64,000 nt of DNA from Candidimonas humi (GTDB taxonomy: Bacteria; Pseudomonadota; Gammaproteobacteria; Burkholderiales; Burkholderiaceae_B): assembly GCF_019166065.1 (NCBI RefSeq), contig NZ_JAHTBN010000002.1, positions 496,001 through 560,000 on the forward strand, written 5' to 3'. The notes under the pieces were generated by a model, which was given only the letters and a program-made list of their open reading frames with translations, did no database searches and had not been told where the DNA came from. The number at the start of each line of letters is the position of its first letter. Within the stretch, counting starts at the first letter, position 1. The translations under genes were made by a program, and so were the position numbers. Positions 34,199 to 43,769 of this stretch are shown here, one piece after another.

Positions 34199-35110
34199 AT
34201 GAACATCGAGCTGCGCGATCTGCGCTATTTCGAAACCATCGCGGGGCTCGGGCACCTGGGCAAGGCGGCCGAGGTGCTGTGCCGCAGCCAGCCCGCGCTC
34301 ACCAAGTGCATACAGCGCCTGGAAAACGAAGTGGGCGCGGCGCTGTTCGAGCGCAAGGGCCGGGGCTTGCAACTGACGGCGGTGGGGCGCGAATTCCAGG
34401 CGCGTGCGGCCAAGATCCGCGCCGCCAGCGACCGCTACCTGAACGACATGCGGGATTTCGTGGCGGGCTCGGTGGGCAAGGTGCGCGTGGGTTGCGGGCC
34501 GATCACCGCCGATTACCTGCTGCCCATCATCTGCAATCTGGTGTTGCGCCATGAGCCGGGTATTTCGCTGGAAGTCACGATCAACACCAACTATGTGCTC
34601 AAGGACCTGATCCGGCAGGACAAGCTGGACATGATCGTCGGCGTGGTGACGGGCGACGACGAATTCAGGCACCAGGCCTTCATCGACGATACCGTGGTGG
34701 TGGCCGCGGGCCGCCATCACCCCATTTTTCGCAGCGGCAAGGTAAAGCTGGCACAGTTGCCGGACTACAAATGGATACTGCCCAATGCCATGGTGGGCAG
34801 CCGCAAATGGCTGGACGACGTGTTCATGGCGCACGACCTGCCGCGCCCGCATGCGCATATCGAGACCAATTCGCTGCCTTCCATCCACGATGTCATAGGC
34901 AGCACCGACCTGCTGTGCTTCCTGTCGCGCCTGACGCTGGAGCATCCCAAGACCCGCGGCCTCCTACGGGAGGTAAAGCTGCGCGAGACCACCATGGTGC
35001 GCCAGCTCGGCATCACGTATCCGCGCGGCTCGCTGATGCCGGCCACCACCAGGCTGATCGAGCTGCTTGACCGCCACCACCCGGAACACATAGGCGTGGT
35101 GCACGGCTAG
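34199..35110 (+). CDS. LysR-family transcriptional regulator of the organic-acid operon
   Basis: A 303-residue LysR protein beginning MNIELRDLRYFETIAGLGHLGKAAEVLCRSQPALTKCIQRLENEVG (helix-turn-helix), with effector-domain landmarks VRVGCGPITADYLLPII and DKLDMIVGVVTGDD. It is divergent from the five-gene operon beginning with the hydroxyacid dehydrogenase, so it probably regulates it, using an operon metabolite as co-inducer. GAGG lies upstream of the 34199 ATG. Confidence 0.92.
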   Translation: MNIELRDLRYFETIAGLGHLGKAAEVLCRSQPALTKCIQRLENEVGAALFERKGRGLQLTAVGREFQARAAKIRAASDRYLNDMRDFVAGSVGKVRVGCGPITADYLLPIICNLVLRHEPGISLEVTINTNYVLKDLIRQDKLDMIVGVVTGDDEFRHQAFIDDTVVVAAGRHHPIFRSGKVKLAQLPDYKWILPNAMVGSRKWLDDVFMAHDLPRPHAHIETNSLPSIHDVIGSTDLLCFLSRLTLEHPKTRGLLREVKLRETTMVRQLGITYPRGSLMPATTRLIELLDRHHPEHIGVVHG

Positions 35111-35122
35111 CGGCAAACTGCG

Positions 35123-35185
35123 GACCGCCGACCGCCGACCGCCGACCGCCGACCGCCGACCGCCGACCGCCGATTGCCGATTGCC
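35123..35185. repeat. heptamer tandem repeat, (GACCGCC)7 followed by (GATTGCC)2
   Basis: Seven perfect GACCGCC units run from 35123 to 35171, then two GATTGCC units to 35185. The array starts 12 bp after the LysR stop and lies about 190 bp upstream of the GMC oxidoreductase start. It is non-coding. Confidence 0.93.
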
Positions 35186-35371
35186 TATCCCCAGCCGCCA
35201 ACCGCAAGTAGCACGTATCAAGTAGCAGCCCGCAGCCCGCGGGTTTCGGCTGCTTGTCAGGTAATGCGGGCGCGCTTGCGATACAGTATGAGCTGCGGGG
35301 CGCCGGATGTCCGCAGGAATGCGGGCGCCCGGGCCGCGGCAGTACAAGAATATTGGCGAGGAGGCGCACGC

Positions 35372-36991
35372 ATGGTGACTCATGCACCGAAAACAACGAA
35401 CCTGGAGTTCGACTACATCATCGTAGGGGCCGGCTCGGCCGGCTGCCTGCTGGCCAACCGGCTGTCGGCCAATCCGGCGACCAAGGTGCTGCTGCTCGAA
35501 GCCGGCGGACGCGACGACTGGCGCTGGATCCATATTCCCGTAGGCTATTTGTACTGCATCGGCAACCCGCGCACCGACTGGTGCTACAGCACCCAGCCCG
35601 ATCCCGGCATCAACGGCCGCAGCCTGGGCTATCCGCGCGGGCGCGTGCTGGGCGGCAGTTCCGCCATCAACGGCATGATCTACATGCGCGGCCAGGCTGC
35701 CGACTACGACGGCTGGGCGGCGCGGGGCAATGCCGGCTGGGGCTGGGAAGACGTGCTGCCGGTCTTCAAGCGCGTCGAAGACCACCATGCCGGCACCAGC
35801 GAATTCCATGGCGCCTCGGGCACCTGGCGGGTCGAACGCCAGCGCCTGTCCTGGGAAGTGCTGGATTCCTTCCGCGACGCGGCGGCGCAGGCCGGCATAC
35901 CCGCGGTGGACGATTTCAACCGCGGCGATAACGAAGGCTGCGCTTATTTCGAAGTGAACCAGCGGCGCGGCGTGCGCTGGACTTCGGCCAAGGCCTTTTT
36001 GCATCCGGTCGCGCAGCGCAGCAACCTTACCGTGATCACCGGCGCGCAGGTGCGCCGCATCGTCTTTGAAGGGCGCCGCGCCCGCGGCGTGGAATTCCTG
36101 CAGGATGGCCAGCTGTTGCAGGCGCATGCCCGCGCCGAAACCATATTGTCGGCGGGCTCCATAGGTTCGACGCAGTTGCTGCAAGTGTCGGGCGTGGGGC
36201 CGGGCGCCTTGCTGCAGTCGCTGGGCATTCCCGTGGTGCACGACCTGCCGGGCGTGGGCGAGAACCTGCAGGACCACCTGCAGTTGCGCATGATCTACAA
36301 GGTGCATAACGCCAAGACCTTGAACACCATGGTGGGTTCGTGGCTGGGCAAGGCCCGCATCGGCCTGCAGTACGCGCTGCAAAAAAGCGGGCCGCTGGCC
36401 ATGGCTCCCTCGCAATTGGGCGCCTTCGCGCGTTCCGGCCCCGATCAAGCGCGCGCCAATCTCGAATATCACGTGCAGCCGCTGTCGCTGGACAAGTTCG
36501 GCGACGCGCTGCATACCTTCCCGGCCATTACCGCGTCCGTGTGCAATCTGCAGCCGTCCAGCCGCGGCCATGTGCGCATCGCCAGTCCCGACGCGGCCGA
36601 CGCGCCGCAGATATTGTGCAACTATTTGCAAACCGAGCAGGATCGGCGCGTGGCGGCCGACAGCATCCGCCTGACGCGCAAGATCATGAGCCAGCAGGCC
36701 ATGGCCAAGTACCGGCCCGAAGAATACAAGCCGGGCTCGGCGGCGCAAGAACAAGGCGAACTCGAGCGCGCCGCGGGCGACATAGGCACGACCATCTTCC
36801 ACCCCGTGGGCACTTGCAAGATGGGCGTGGACGAGCAGGCGGTGGTCGACCCGGAATTGCGCGTCCATGGCATCCAGGGCCTGCGCGTGATCGACGCTTC
36901 CATCATGCCGACCATCACTTCCGGCAATACCAACTCTCCCACCATCATGATCGCGGAGAAGGGCGCGCAGTTCATTCTCGCTTCGGGCTAG
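35372..36991 (+). CDS. GMC-family FAD oxidoreductase (choline dehydrogenase-like)
   Basis: A 539-residue glucose-methanol-choline flavoenzyme. The FAD-binding start is [20 protein letters not shown], the GMC signature 1 is [21 protein letters not shown] and signature 2 is the [17 protein letters not shown] stretch; the catalytic His lies in [13 protein letters not shown] near the C-terminus, with Asn in [10 protein letters not shown]. It would oxidise a primary or secondary alcohol to an aldehyde or ketone. GGAGG precedes the 35372 ATG; the open frame before it crosses the heptamer repeat. No dedicated partner lies nearby, so the substrate is unknown. Confidence 0.93.
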   Translation: MVTHAPKTTNLEFDYIIVGAGSAGCLLANRLSANPATKVLLLEAGGRDDWRWIHIPVGYLYCIGNPRTDWCYSTQPDPGINGRSLGYPRGRVLGGSSAINGMIYMRGQAADYDGWAARGNAGWGWEDVLPVFKRVEDHHAGTSEFHGASGTWRVERQRLSWEVLDSFRDAAAQAGIPAVDDFNRGDNEGCAYFEVNQRRGVRWTSAKAFLHPVAQRSNLTVITGAQVRRIVFEGRRARGVEFLQDGQLLQAHARAETILSAGSIGSTQLLQVSGVGPGALLQSLGIPVVHDLPGVGENLQDHLQLRMIYKVHNAKTLNTMVGSWLGKARIGLQYALQKSGPLAMAPSQLGAFARSGPDQARANLEYHVQPLSLDKFGDALHTFPAITASVCNLQPSSRGHVRIASPDAADAPQILCNYLQTEQDRRVAADSIRLTRKIMSQQAMAKYRPEEYKPGSAAQEQGELERAAGDIGTTIFHPVGTCKMGVDEQAVVDPELRVHGIQGLRVIDASIMPTITSGNTNSPTIMIAEKGAQFILASG

Positions 36992-37171
36992 GCCGGCGCC
37001 CGGCCGCCCGAATGGCATGCGCCTTCCGCAGGCCGGATGCCGCATAAGGACGGGAAGGCCTTCCATGCCGGTGTTTTCTGACTGCGTGCTGAAAGCTTAT
37101 GCGACAATAGGCGCCGCACAAGCCGGCGCGCCGCCAGGTCCTGCGCCTCATTCTCTGGAATCATCTTTGCC

Positions 37172-38437
37172 ATGCCCGACGCCATCGAACTGACGGCTAC
37201 CGTGCTGTTTGCGGTGGCCGTCATCCACACTTTCTGCGTGCCCGTATTCGCGCACCGCGCCGCTCGCGGCGGTGTCCATGCGGGCCTCTGGCATCTGCTG
37301 TCGGAAGTGGAAGTCGTATTCGGCGTATGGGCGTTCGTGCTGCTCGCGGCCATGGCGGCCCTGTCGGGAACCGCGACCGCCGTTTCCTACATGGACACGC
37401 GCGACTTCACCGAGCCCGCATTCGTTTTCGCCGTCATGGTCGTGGCCGCCAGCCGCCCCATACTCGCCCTGGTCGACATGCTGGTGCGCGGGCTGGCACG
37501 CGTGCTGCCGCTGCGCGTCGAAGTCGCCATCTTCTTCCTTACTTTGACCCTGGTGCCGCTGGCCGGCTCGTTCATCACCGAGCCCGCGGCCATGACCCTG
37601 GCGGCCCTGTTGCTGCGCGACACCTGCTTCCGGCACGGGCCGCATTTCGGCTTCAAGTACCTGACGCTGGGCGTGCTGTTCGTCAACGTGTCGATCGGCG
37701 GCGTGCTTACCGCCTATGCGGCACCGGCCGTGTTGATGGTGGCGCACACCTTCGGCTGGGATACGTCCCATATGGCCATGCATTTCGGCTGGCGCGCGGC
37801 CTTTGCCGTGTTCATCAATGCCGGCCTGCTGACGCTGCTTTGCGCCCGGGCGCTGCCCGGAAGCCCGGGCGTGCCGGGCCCCGCCGCGCCTCGTGCGCGC
37901 CCGCCGGTGCCGCTGGCGGTAATGGCCGTGCACCTGCTGTTCCTGGCCGGCGTGGTGCTGAGTTCGCATCATCCGGCCACGTTCCTGAGCCTGCTGATGT
38001 TCTTCATCGGCTACACCGAAGCCTACAAGCGCCACCAGGACCCGCTCATGATCAAGGAAGGCCTGATGGTGGGCTTTTTCCTGGCGGGCCTGGTGGTGCT
38101 GGGCGGCCAGCAGGGCTGGTGGCTGCAGGACTTGCTGGCTTCTCTCGATCCGCTGGTGCTGTACTGGGGGGCGGCGGCGCTGACGGCGATCACCGACAAC
38201 GCCGCCCTGACCTATCTCGGCTCGCTGGTCAGCGGCACTAGCGAAACCTGGCGCTACATGCTGGTGGCGGGGGCCGTGACCGGAGGCGGCCTGACCGTCA
38301 TCGCTAATGCCCCCAATCCTGCGGGCTTTGCGCTGCTCAAGCGCTATTTCCCCGACGGCGCAATTTCTCCCGTCAAGCTGCTGCTGGCCGCGGCAATTCC
38401 CACCCTGATCGCCGCGTGCATGTTCTTGTTGCCTTAG
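37172..38437 (+). CDS. putative Na+/H+ antiporter-family membrane protein
   Basis: A 421-residue polytopic membrane protein with about eleven hydrophobic segments. It resembles the 'putative Na+/H+ antiporter' family (Pfam Na_H_antiport_3) in the motif LVPLAGSFITEPAAMTLAALLLRD and the C-terminal TAITDNAALTYLGSLV with a conserved Asp-Asn, both ion-transporter-like helix breaks. The ATG at 37172 is the first start; ribosome site is weak. It stands alone between the GMC oxidoreductase and the convergent esterase. Ion specificity is inferred from family naming, not sequence. Confidence 0.8.
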   Translation: MPDAIELTATVLFAVAVIHTFCVPVFAHRAARGGVHAGLWHLLSEVEVVFGVWAFVLLAAMAALSGTATAVSYMDTRDFTEPAFVFAVMVVAASRPILALVDMLVRGLARVLPLRVEVAIFFLTLTLVPLAGSFITEPAAMTLAALLLRDTCFRHGPHFGFKYLTLGVLFVNVSIGGVLTAYAAPAVLMVAHTFGWDTSHMAMHFGWRAAFAVFINAGLLTLLCARALPGSPGVPGPAAPRARPPVPLAVMAVHLLFLAGVVLSSHHPATFLSLLMFFIGYTEAYKRHQDPLMIKEGLMVGFFLAGLVVLGGQQGWWLQDLLASLDPLVLYWGAAALTAITDNAALTYLGSLVSGTSETWRYMLVAGAVTGGGLTVIANAPNPAGFALLKRYFPDGAISPVKLLLAAAIPTLIAACMFLLP

Positions 38438-38484
38438 TGCTTGGCCTCGATGCCTGGCGATTCACGCCGGTGCGGCACGCGGCA

Positions 38485-38512
38485 CCCAGCGCCCAGCGCC
38501 CAGCACCCAGCA
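38485..38512. repeat. four heptamers CCCAGCG/CCCAGCA
   Basis: Two CCCAGCG and two CCCAGCA units run head to tail in the 109-bp gap between the antiporter and esterase stops, immediately left of the solo MITE end. Confidence 0.65.
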
Positions 38513-38517
38513 CCTGG

Positions 38518-38548
38518 CGCGGCACCCCTTTTAGCGTGAGCAGGCCCT
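38518..38548. mobile_element. solo terminus of the MITE-like element abutting the esterase stop codon
   Basis: The 31 bases match the right terminus of the 25533-25792 element at 27 of 31 positions, including TTTTAG and AGGCCCT, in the same orientation. No second terminus or internal hairpins are present. Its outer two bases are part of the TAG stop of the carboxylesterase gene, so the 3' end of that gene may have been set by insertion or excision. Confidence 0.65.
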
Positions 38549-40043
38549 AGTCCGGCTCAGGCGCGATCCATGCGCGTCGCGGCTCGATCACGCGGCCGAA
38601 GTGCATGACATTGCGGTTCTCGTCGGTATAGGCCTTCCATCGCGGTATGCCCGCGTGGCCGGGGTCGCCGCCGTGGGCAAAGGCCGCCCACGCCTGCTGC
38701 ATCGCGTTCGACAGGCCCTCGAATTCGTGCGTGTCCATTCCTTCCAGCATCGGCGCGCCGGCCCAGGGACGCAGGTCGCCGAACACGAAGGGCAGTTCCA
38801 GGCAATGGCACGATTCGTAGCCCGCCGGCGATTGCCAGTCGAATTGATAGACATGCGCCGACAAACCCTTGCGGCCGAACAGGCCCGCCAGTTCCAGTGA
38901 CCCGAGGCGGAATACCTTGTCGGTATTCATGTCGCCAAGCAGCGCCGCGGCGTTCGGCAGCGCGCGGCGGCGCTTGTAGGCATCCATGTAGATCGCCGCC
39001 TTGTCGCCGAATTCCGCGCGGAACAATTGCTCGACGACATCCGCGCCTGCATTGCGCACGGCATCGTCGTGGCGATAGAAAGCCGCCATCTCTTCGCGCG
39101 TGGTGCCGATCAGCAGATCGATGCCGAGCTTGCGTTGCGGCCCCAGCGTATCCAGCAGTTCGCTGTGGATATAGGCGCCGTCGCGCACCAGCCAGAAGGG
39201 TGGCTTGGTCTGCGCCAGCTTGCGTTCGGCGGCCCCCAGCGCCTGCTGCGCCTGCAGCAGCCGGTCTACCGGCACCTTGCGCAGTTCCGCGGCCCGGTCG
39301 GGCTGGATATCCAGCAGCTTCAGGTAGGCGCGGCCCAGGCGCTCGGATTCGTCGGGTGCGTTGAACATCCTGCCCATCGATGCGCTTTGCATGATGGCGC
39401 GCCGGAACAGGCCGTCCAGTTCCGGCATGGTCAGCATCGCCGCGATCGATGCGCCGCCCGCCGATTGCCCCATGACGGTGATGTTCTCGGGGTCGCCGCC
39501 GAAATGGTGGATGTTCTGCTTGATCCATTGCAGCGCCAGCACTTGGTCCTTCAGGCCCAGATTGCCCGCGCTCAGGCCGGGCAGGTACAGAAAGCCCAGC
39601 GCCCCGAGCCGGTAGTTGATGCCTACGGTGACCACGTCGCCGTTGCGCGCCAGGGCGCTGCCGCCGTACCAGGGCAAGGAACCCGCTCCGCTGGTGAAGG
39701 CGCCGCCGTGGATCCAGGCGATCACCGGCTTGCGCGCGCCGGGCGCGCAGTCGGGGGCGCAGATGTCCAGTGTCAGGCAGTCTTCGCTTTGCGGCAAGGT
39801 GAAGTCGCCCATCGCCAAGGCCAGGCGCGAGCGGCCCTGCGGCGCGATGGGCGCTGTATTGCGCGCATTGAGCTCGCGGCCGCGCGGCTCGGCCCGCAGC
39901 GGATCATGGAAGCGCAGTTCGCCTGTCATCGGGCGCGCATAGGGCACGCCCTTGAAGACGCGTACGCCTTCGGCGAGCCGGCCGCGCACCGGGCCTTCGG
40001 CGGTATCGGCCACACAATCAGTGGTCCTGGATGAGTCATTCAT
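38547..40043 (-). CDS. type B carboxylesterase
   Basis: A 498-residue carboxylesterase/lipase. The N-terminus has GVRVFKGVPYARP and EDCLTLDICAPD, the oxyanion HGGAF, the nucleophile Ser in GQSAGGASIAAML, the acid in the LLIGTTREEMAAFY segment and the His in CHCLELPFVFGD. Signature and length fit cholinesterase-like bacterial esterases. No signal peptide is obvious. It is transcribed leftward about 250 bp after an ABC importer set, so it may hydrolyse an imported ester or amide. Its stop codon coincides with the edge of a MITE terminus; the C-terminal residues could therefore be altered. Confidence 0.92.
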   Translation of the reverse strand: MNDSSRTTDCVADTAEGPVRGRLAEGVRVFKGVPYARPMTGELRFHDPLRAEPRGRELNARNTAPIAPQGRSRLALAMGDFTLPQSEDCLTLDICAPDCAPGARKPVIAWIHGGAFTSGAGSLPWYGGSALARNGDVVTVGINYRLGALGFLYLPGLSAGNLGLKDQVLALQWIKQNIHHFGGDPENITVMGQSAGGASIAAMLTMPELDGLFRRAIMQSASMGRMFNAPDESERLGRAYLKLLDIQPDRAAELRKVPVDRLLQAQQALGAAERKLAQTKPPFWLVRDGAYIHSELLDTLGPQRKLGIDLLIGTTREEMAAFYRHDDAVRNAGADVVEQLFRAEFGDKAAIYMDAYKRRRALPNAAALLGDMNTDKVFRLGSLELAGLFGRKGLSAHVYQFDWQSPAGYESCHCLELPFVFGDLRPWAGAPMLEGMDTHEFEGLSNAMQQAWAAFAHGGDPGHAGIPRWKAYTDENRNVMHFGRVIEPRRAWIAPEPD

Positions 40044-40297
40044 GGTGCTGTCCGTCCTGTAGTGCTGCGATCAAAATCAAGTCTTTCCCGATCGAATGCT
40101 TTCCGACCCCCCCGAAGGGCGCCCCGGGCCTGTGCGCCGCGATCCATCCGCCTCGCCCCAGCGGCCCGACCCAGGCTGCCAGGTTCGAGTGGTGTGTTAG
40201 GCCGCGATGCGTGGCCCGTCCCGTCATGGCTGGGCCTGCATTGCGAGGCTCGCGTGCGGCGCGGCTTGCCGGGGCACGATGCATGTTCCTCCTCGCG

Positions 40298-41086
40298 CTA
40301 CCTGGACACCGGGAATTTCCTTTCCAGCGGCACCAGCACCAGTCGGTCGCCCAGCACGAAGATGAACACGATCGAAAAACACACGGCCAGGAAGGTCACG
40401 GCCTCGGCGGTGGATTGCGCCTGCAGCATCATGTAGCCCAACCCGTTGGGCGCGCCCAGCAGTTCCGAGACCAGCGCAATCTTCCAGGCAATGCCGTAGG
40501 AAATCCGGATGGCCGACAGGATGAAAGGCATCAGCAGCCGCAACTGGATGCGCAGCCAGATGCGCGGGGCGCTGCGGGTGAAGCTGCGGCCCATTTCCAG
40601 CAGTTCCTGGTCGATCGCGCGAAAGCCCTGGTCGATATTGATCAGGCAGAACGGCGTGAGAATCGCCACCTGCACGAACACCACGCCGAAATTGCCGGAC
40701 GGAAACCAGATGGAAGCCAGGATCGCCCAGCCTATGGAAGGAAACGAATTCAGGAAGGGCTTGATGCGCTCGTTGATGATGCCGTCGTAGGCCGGGTTGG
40801 TATGAGCCGCCAGCGCCAGCAGGCCGCCCAGGCCGCAGGCGATCAGCACCGACAGGATCACGCGCACCGTGGAAACCAGCGCGTTGGCAAGAAACTCGCG
40901 CTCGCCCAGCAACTGCAGCAGCCGGTGGGCCACGGCCAGCGGCCCGGGCAGCACGAAGCTGGGCAGGCCGCGCGCGGTGGCCCACCATATCGCCAGGAAG
41001 GCCACGACCACCAGCTCGCCCAGCAGGCGTCCGGCTCGATCGCGCCGCCCGCCGCGGCCGGGGGCACGGGGTTCAGATCTTGGCAT
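40298..41086 (-). CDS. ABC transporter permease (taurine/nitrate type)
   Basis: A 262-residue inner-membrane permease with about six hydrophobic segments and the EAA-type loop in QELLEMGRSFTRSAPRIWLRIQLRLLMPFI that contacts the ATPase. It overlaps the neighbouring permease gene by 14 bases. Two different permease subunits plus one binding protein and one ATPase make a complete BPD_transp_1 importer. The start at 41086 is the first ATG. Confidence 0.9.
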   Translation of the reverse strand: MPRSEPRAPGRGGRRDRAGRLLGELVVVAFLAIWWATARGLPSFVLPGPLAVAHRLLQLLGEREFLANALVSTVRVILSVLIACGLGGLLALAAHTNPAYDGIINERIKPFLNSFPSIGWAILASIWFPSGNFGVVFVQVAILTPFCLINIDQGFRAIDQELLEMGRSFTRSAPRIWLRIQLRLLMPFILSAIRISYGIAWKIALVSELLGAPNGLGYMMLQAQSTAEAVTFLAVCFSIVFIFVLGDRLVLVPLERKFPVSR

Positions 41087-41822
41087 AGGCGTCGAAGCGG
41101 GCCTGTATGGGTTTGAAGAAGAAGCGTTCGGCGCAATACACGAAGACGATGATGAAGAAAATAATCACGAATATCGTCACGGTGTCGTAGTCCTGGCGCG
41201 CCAAGTTGATGAGATAGCCCAGGCCCGAGTTGCCGCCGAACAGCTCGGCGGCCAGCGTCACCTTCCATGCCACGCCGAACATCAGCCGCAGCGTGGCGAA
41301 CAAGTAGGGATAAAGCAGCGGCAGGATGACGCGCCGCAGGGTGCGCGCCCGGCTGCGCGTGAAGCTCAGGCCCATTTCCATCAGCTCGGCGTCCAGGTTG
41401 TTCAGGCCGCTGTTCAGGTTGACCAGCGCGAACGGCAGCAGCACGGCGCTGATCGCGAAGATCACGGAAATGGAATTGATGCCGAACCACATCCCGGCCA
41501 GCAGCGCCCATCCCACGCCGGGAAACGAGCCCAGGAACGCGCCGAAGCGCCGATGGACGGCGATGCGCGCGACGGGAAAATAATAGGGGATCAGCGCCAG
41601 CGCGCAGCCCAGGACGAAGGACAGCACGATGGCTGCCGCCACGTGATAGAGCGACGCGCCCAGTTGCAGCAGCAGGTTTGGCGTCGCCAAGAATTTCCAG
41701 GCGCCCTGCAGCACGGCCCACGGCCCGGGCATCTGGTAGGCGGGGCTGAACCACGCCGCCAGGCTCCATGCCGCCAGGAACAGCAGCGTGAACAGATGGG
41801 TGGCGAGCGCGCGGCGCGACAT
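41073..41822 (-). CDS. ABC transporter permease (taurine/nitrate type)
   Basis: A 249-residue permease with six predicted hydrophobic segments and the EAA-like loop AELMEMGLSFTRSRARTLRRVILPLLYPYLF. It is related to, but distinct from, the next permease (40298-41086), whose start lies within its 3' end. Transported substrate cannot be inferred from the permeases. Confidence 0.9.
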   Translation of the reverse strand: MSRRALATHLFTLLFLAAWSLAAWFSPAYQMPGPWAVLQGAWKFLATPNLLLQLGASLYHVAAAIVLSFVLGCALALIPYYFPVARIAVHRRFGAFLGSFPGVGWALLAGMWFGINSISVIFAISAVLLPFALVNLNSGLNNLDAELMEMGLSFTRSRARTLRRVILPLLYPYLFATLRLMFGVAWKVTLAAELFGGNSGLGYLINLARQDYDTVTIFVIIFFIIVFVYCAERFFFKPIQARFDAYAKI

Positions 41823-41890
41823 GTCGCCGCTTCAGGCCTGGCGCCGCGCGACGCGGCGGGCATGCGGGTAGCGGCTTGCGGTTGCGGCCA

Positions 41891-42895
41891 TCATGCGCCG
41901 ATGTGCAGCTTGTCCCACAGGAACGGCTCGACGGGAACCGCTTTCTTCAGCACGCCCAGCTCGGCCGACAACTCGTAGAACTTGTCTATGGACTTGGCCT
42001 GCTCTTGCCTGAAATCGCCCGGCACGTTCGCCACATTGGTGAACCACCAATCGAAGAATTTGGCGTCCAGGCCGCTCTTCGCGGCCACGGCATTGAATAC
42101 CTCGTCGCGATGGCTCAACGCATAATCGACCGAGGCCTTGAACATGCGGATGAATTCCATATAGGCCTGCGCGTCGGCCTGCAGCTTCTCGGGGTAGGAC
42201 ACATTCACGGCGCTGACGAACTGCACCTTGAACATCTCGATATTGTCGCGCGCCGTTTCGGCGATGGTGCGGTACTGGCCCGACTGGATGGCCTTGTAGG
42301 CCTGGCTGTGGATCAACGTGGCCGCGTCGATGCTGCCGCGCGCCAGCGCCGCCGGCAGGTTCGATGCGGGGATCTGCAGTTGCCGGAAATCGCCGCCTTC
42401 CAGCGCCGTGTTCAGGCCATATTTTTTCTGCAGAGCGATGCGCACCTGGGTGTAGCCGGTGGATCGCAGGCTGTAGGAACCCAGCGTCTTGCCCTTGAGG
42501 TCTTGGGGCTTTTGCAGCGGGCTGTCCTTCTTGACCCAGACGCCGCCGCCCAGCCCCGGCTTGGCCTGTTGCAGGGCGGTGTTCAGGATGCGCAGTTCCA
42601 GCCCGCGCGACGCCGCGGCCGGCAAGCCGATCACCGCGGTCATGATCACGTCGTACTGCTTCGACGCAGTGGCCTGCAGCAACTGCGGTATGGCCAGGGA
42701 CCGCGCCTCGATGTCGATGAGATCGGATTTCACCTTGCCGTTGTTGATGGCCCATACCACCGCATCGTAGGCCGGGTCGAGCAGGTAGGCGTAGCTGATC
42801 TTCTTCTTGGCGCCCTGGGCATAGGCCCGGCGCGTGGCCAGCATCAGGCCCGGCAGGGCCAGGGTTCCCAGCTTCAGTATGTTGCGGCGGTTCAC
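41891..42895 (-). CDS. ABC transporter substrate-binding protein (NMT1/SsuA type)
   Basis: A 334-residue periplasmic binding protein. The N-terminus MNRRNILKLGTLALPGLMLATRRAYAQG looks like a twin-arginine or Sec signal (RR followed by a hydrophobic core, cleavage after AYAQ or so). The body has the NMT1/THI5-like pattern LDPAYDAVVWAINNGKV, GKTLGSYSLRSTGYTQ and ALARGSIDAATLIHSQAY. It lies between the ATPase and the first permease. Homologues bind sulfonates, nitrate, pyrimidines or aromatic acids. Confidence 0.92.
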   Translation of the reverse strand: MNRRNILKLGTLALPGLMLATRRAYAQGAKKKISYAYLLDPAYDAVVWAINNGKVKSDLIDIEARSLAIPQLLQATASKQYDVIMTAVIGLPAAASRGLELRILNTALQQAKPGLGGGVWVKKDSPLQKPQDLKGKTLGSYSLRSTGYTQVRIALQKKYGLNTALEGGDFRQLQIPASNLPAALARGSIDAATLIHSQAYKAIQSGQYRTIAETARDNIEMFKVQFVSAVNVSYPEKLQADAQAYMEFIRMFKASVDYALSHRDEVFNAVAAKSGLDAKFFDWWFTNVANVPGDFRQEQAKSIDKFYELSAELGVLKKAVPVEPFLWDKLHIGA

Positions 42896-42917
42896 GGACG
42901 GCTCCTTGGCTCAGGGT

Positions 42918-43769
42918 TCAGGTTTCGGCGACGGCTTCGTCGGAAGCATACGTATCCAGCAGGCGCGCGCGGTGCGCGGCCAGTTCGGCGGCGCCCGGGT
43001 CGCGCGGCCGGCTAGCCTTCAACATCAGGTTTTCCTGCACCGACGAGGGCTTGCGGCCCAGCAGGATGATGCGGTCGGCCAATTGCAGGGCCTCGTCCAC
43101 GTCGTGGGTGACGAACACGATGGTCTTGCCCGTGTGCCGCCAGATCTGTTCTATCTCGGTGCGCATCTTGCGGCGCGTGCTCGGGTCCAGGGCCGAGAAG
43201 GGCTCGTCCATGAAGATGATTTCCGGGTCCACGGCCAGGGCCCGGGCGATGGCGACCCGCTGGCGTTCGCCGCCCGACAGCATGGACGGATATTTGTGCG
43301 TGTCTGCGGCCAGCCCCACCAGGGAAAGCAGTTCCATGGCCTTGTCGCGCCGGCTGGCGGCGCTGCCCGCGCCGAAGCGCAGTTCCATGCCGAGCACGAC
43401 GTTTTCCAGGGCATTGCGCCAGGAAACCAGGCGCGGCGATTGGAATACATAAGCCAGCTTCGACCAGGCATCGGCAGGGCTCTGGTCCATGATGCGCACG
43501 CTGCCGCCGGCTATGGGCAGCAGCCCGCCCATCACACGCAGGCTGGTCGATTTGCCGCAGCCCGACGGCCCCAGCAGGCAGACGAATTCCCCGCGGGATA
43601 CCTGGAAGCTCAGGTGGTCGTAGATCTGCTGCCCGCCCAGTTCTACCATGACGTCGCGGAGTTCGAGCACCGTGTCCGGGGCGGTATCTTGCGTATTCGT
43701 GGGTGTCTCCGTTGTTGTTGCTTGTACCGGCGGAACCAAGGGGAGGGCGGCCCATGTCGCGGTGCGCAA
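42918..43769 (-). CDS. ABC transporter ATPase (taurine/nitrate type)
   Basis: An ATPase with Walker A LLGPSGCGKSTSLRV, Q-loop FQSPRLVSWRN, signature LSGGERQRVAIARAL, Walker B IIFMDEPFSALDP and H-loop FVTHDVDEAL. It is the promoter-proximal gene of the leftward importer set. The start is uncertain: the long form begins at TTG 43769 (283 residues) with an unconserved Thr/Pro-rich N-terminus; the conserved domain begins at TVLELRDVMVEL, about 33 residues in, where no good ATG exists. Confidence 0.92.
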   Translation of the reverse strand: MRTATWAALPLVPPVQATTTETPTNTQDTAPDTVLELRDVMVELGGQQIYDHLSFQVSRGEFVCLLGPSGCGKSTSLRVMGGLLPIAGGSVRIMDQSPADAWSKLAYVFQSPRLVSWRNALENVVLGMELRFGAGSAASRRDKAMELLSLVGLAADTHKYPSMLSGGERQRVAIARALAVDPEIIFMDEPFSALDPSTRRKMRTEIEQIWRHTGKTIVFVTHDVDEALQLADRIILLGRKPSSVQENLMLKASRPRDPGAAELAAHRARLLDTYASDEAVAET

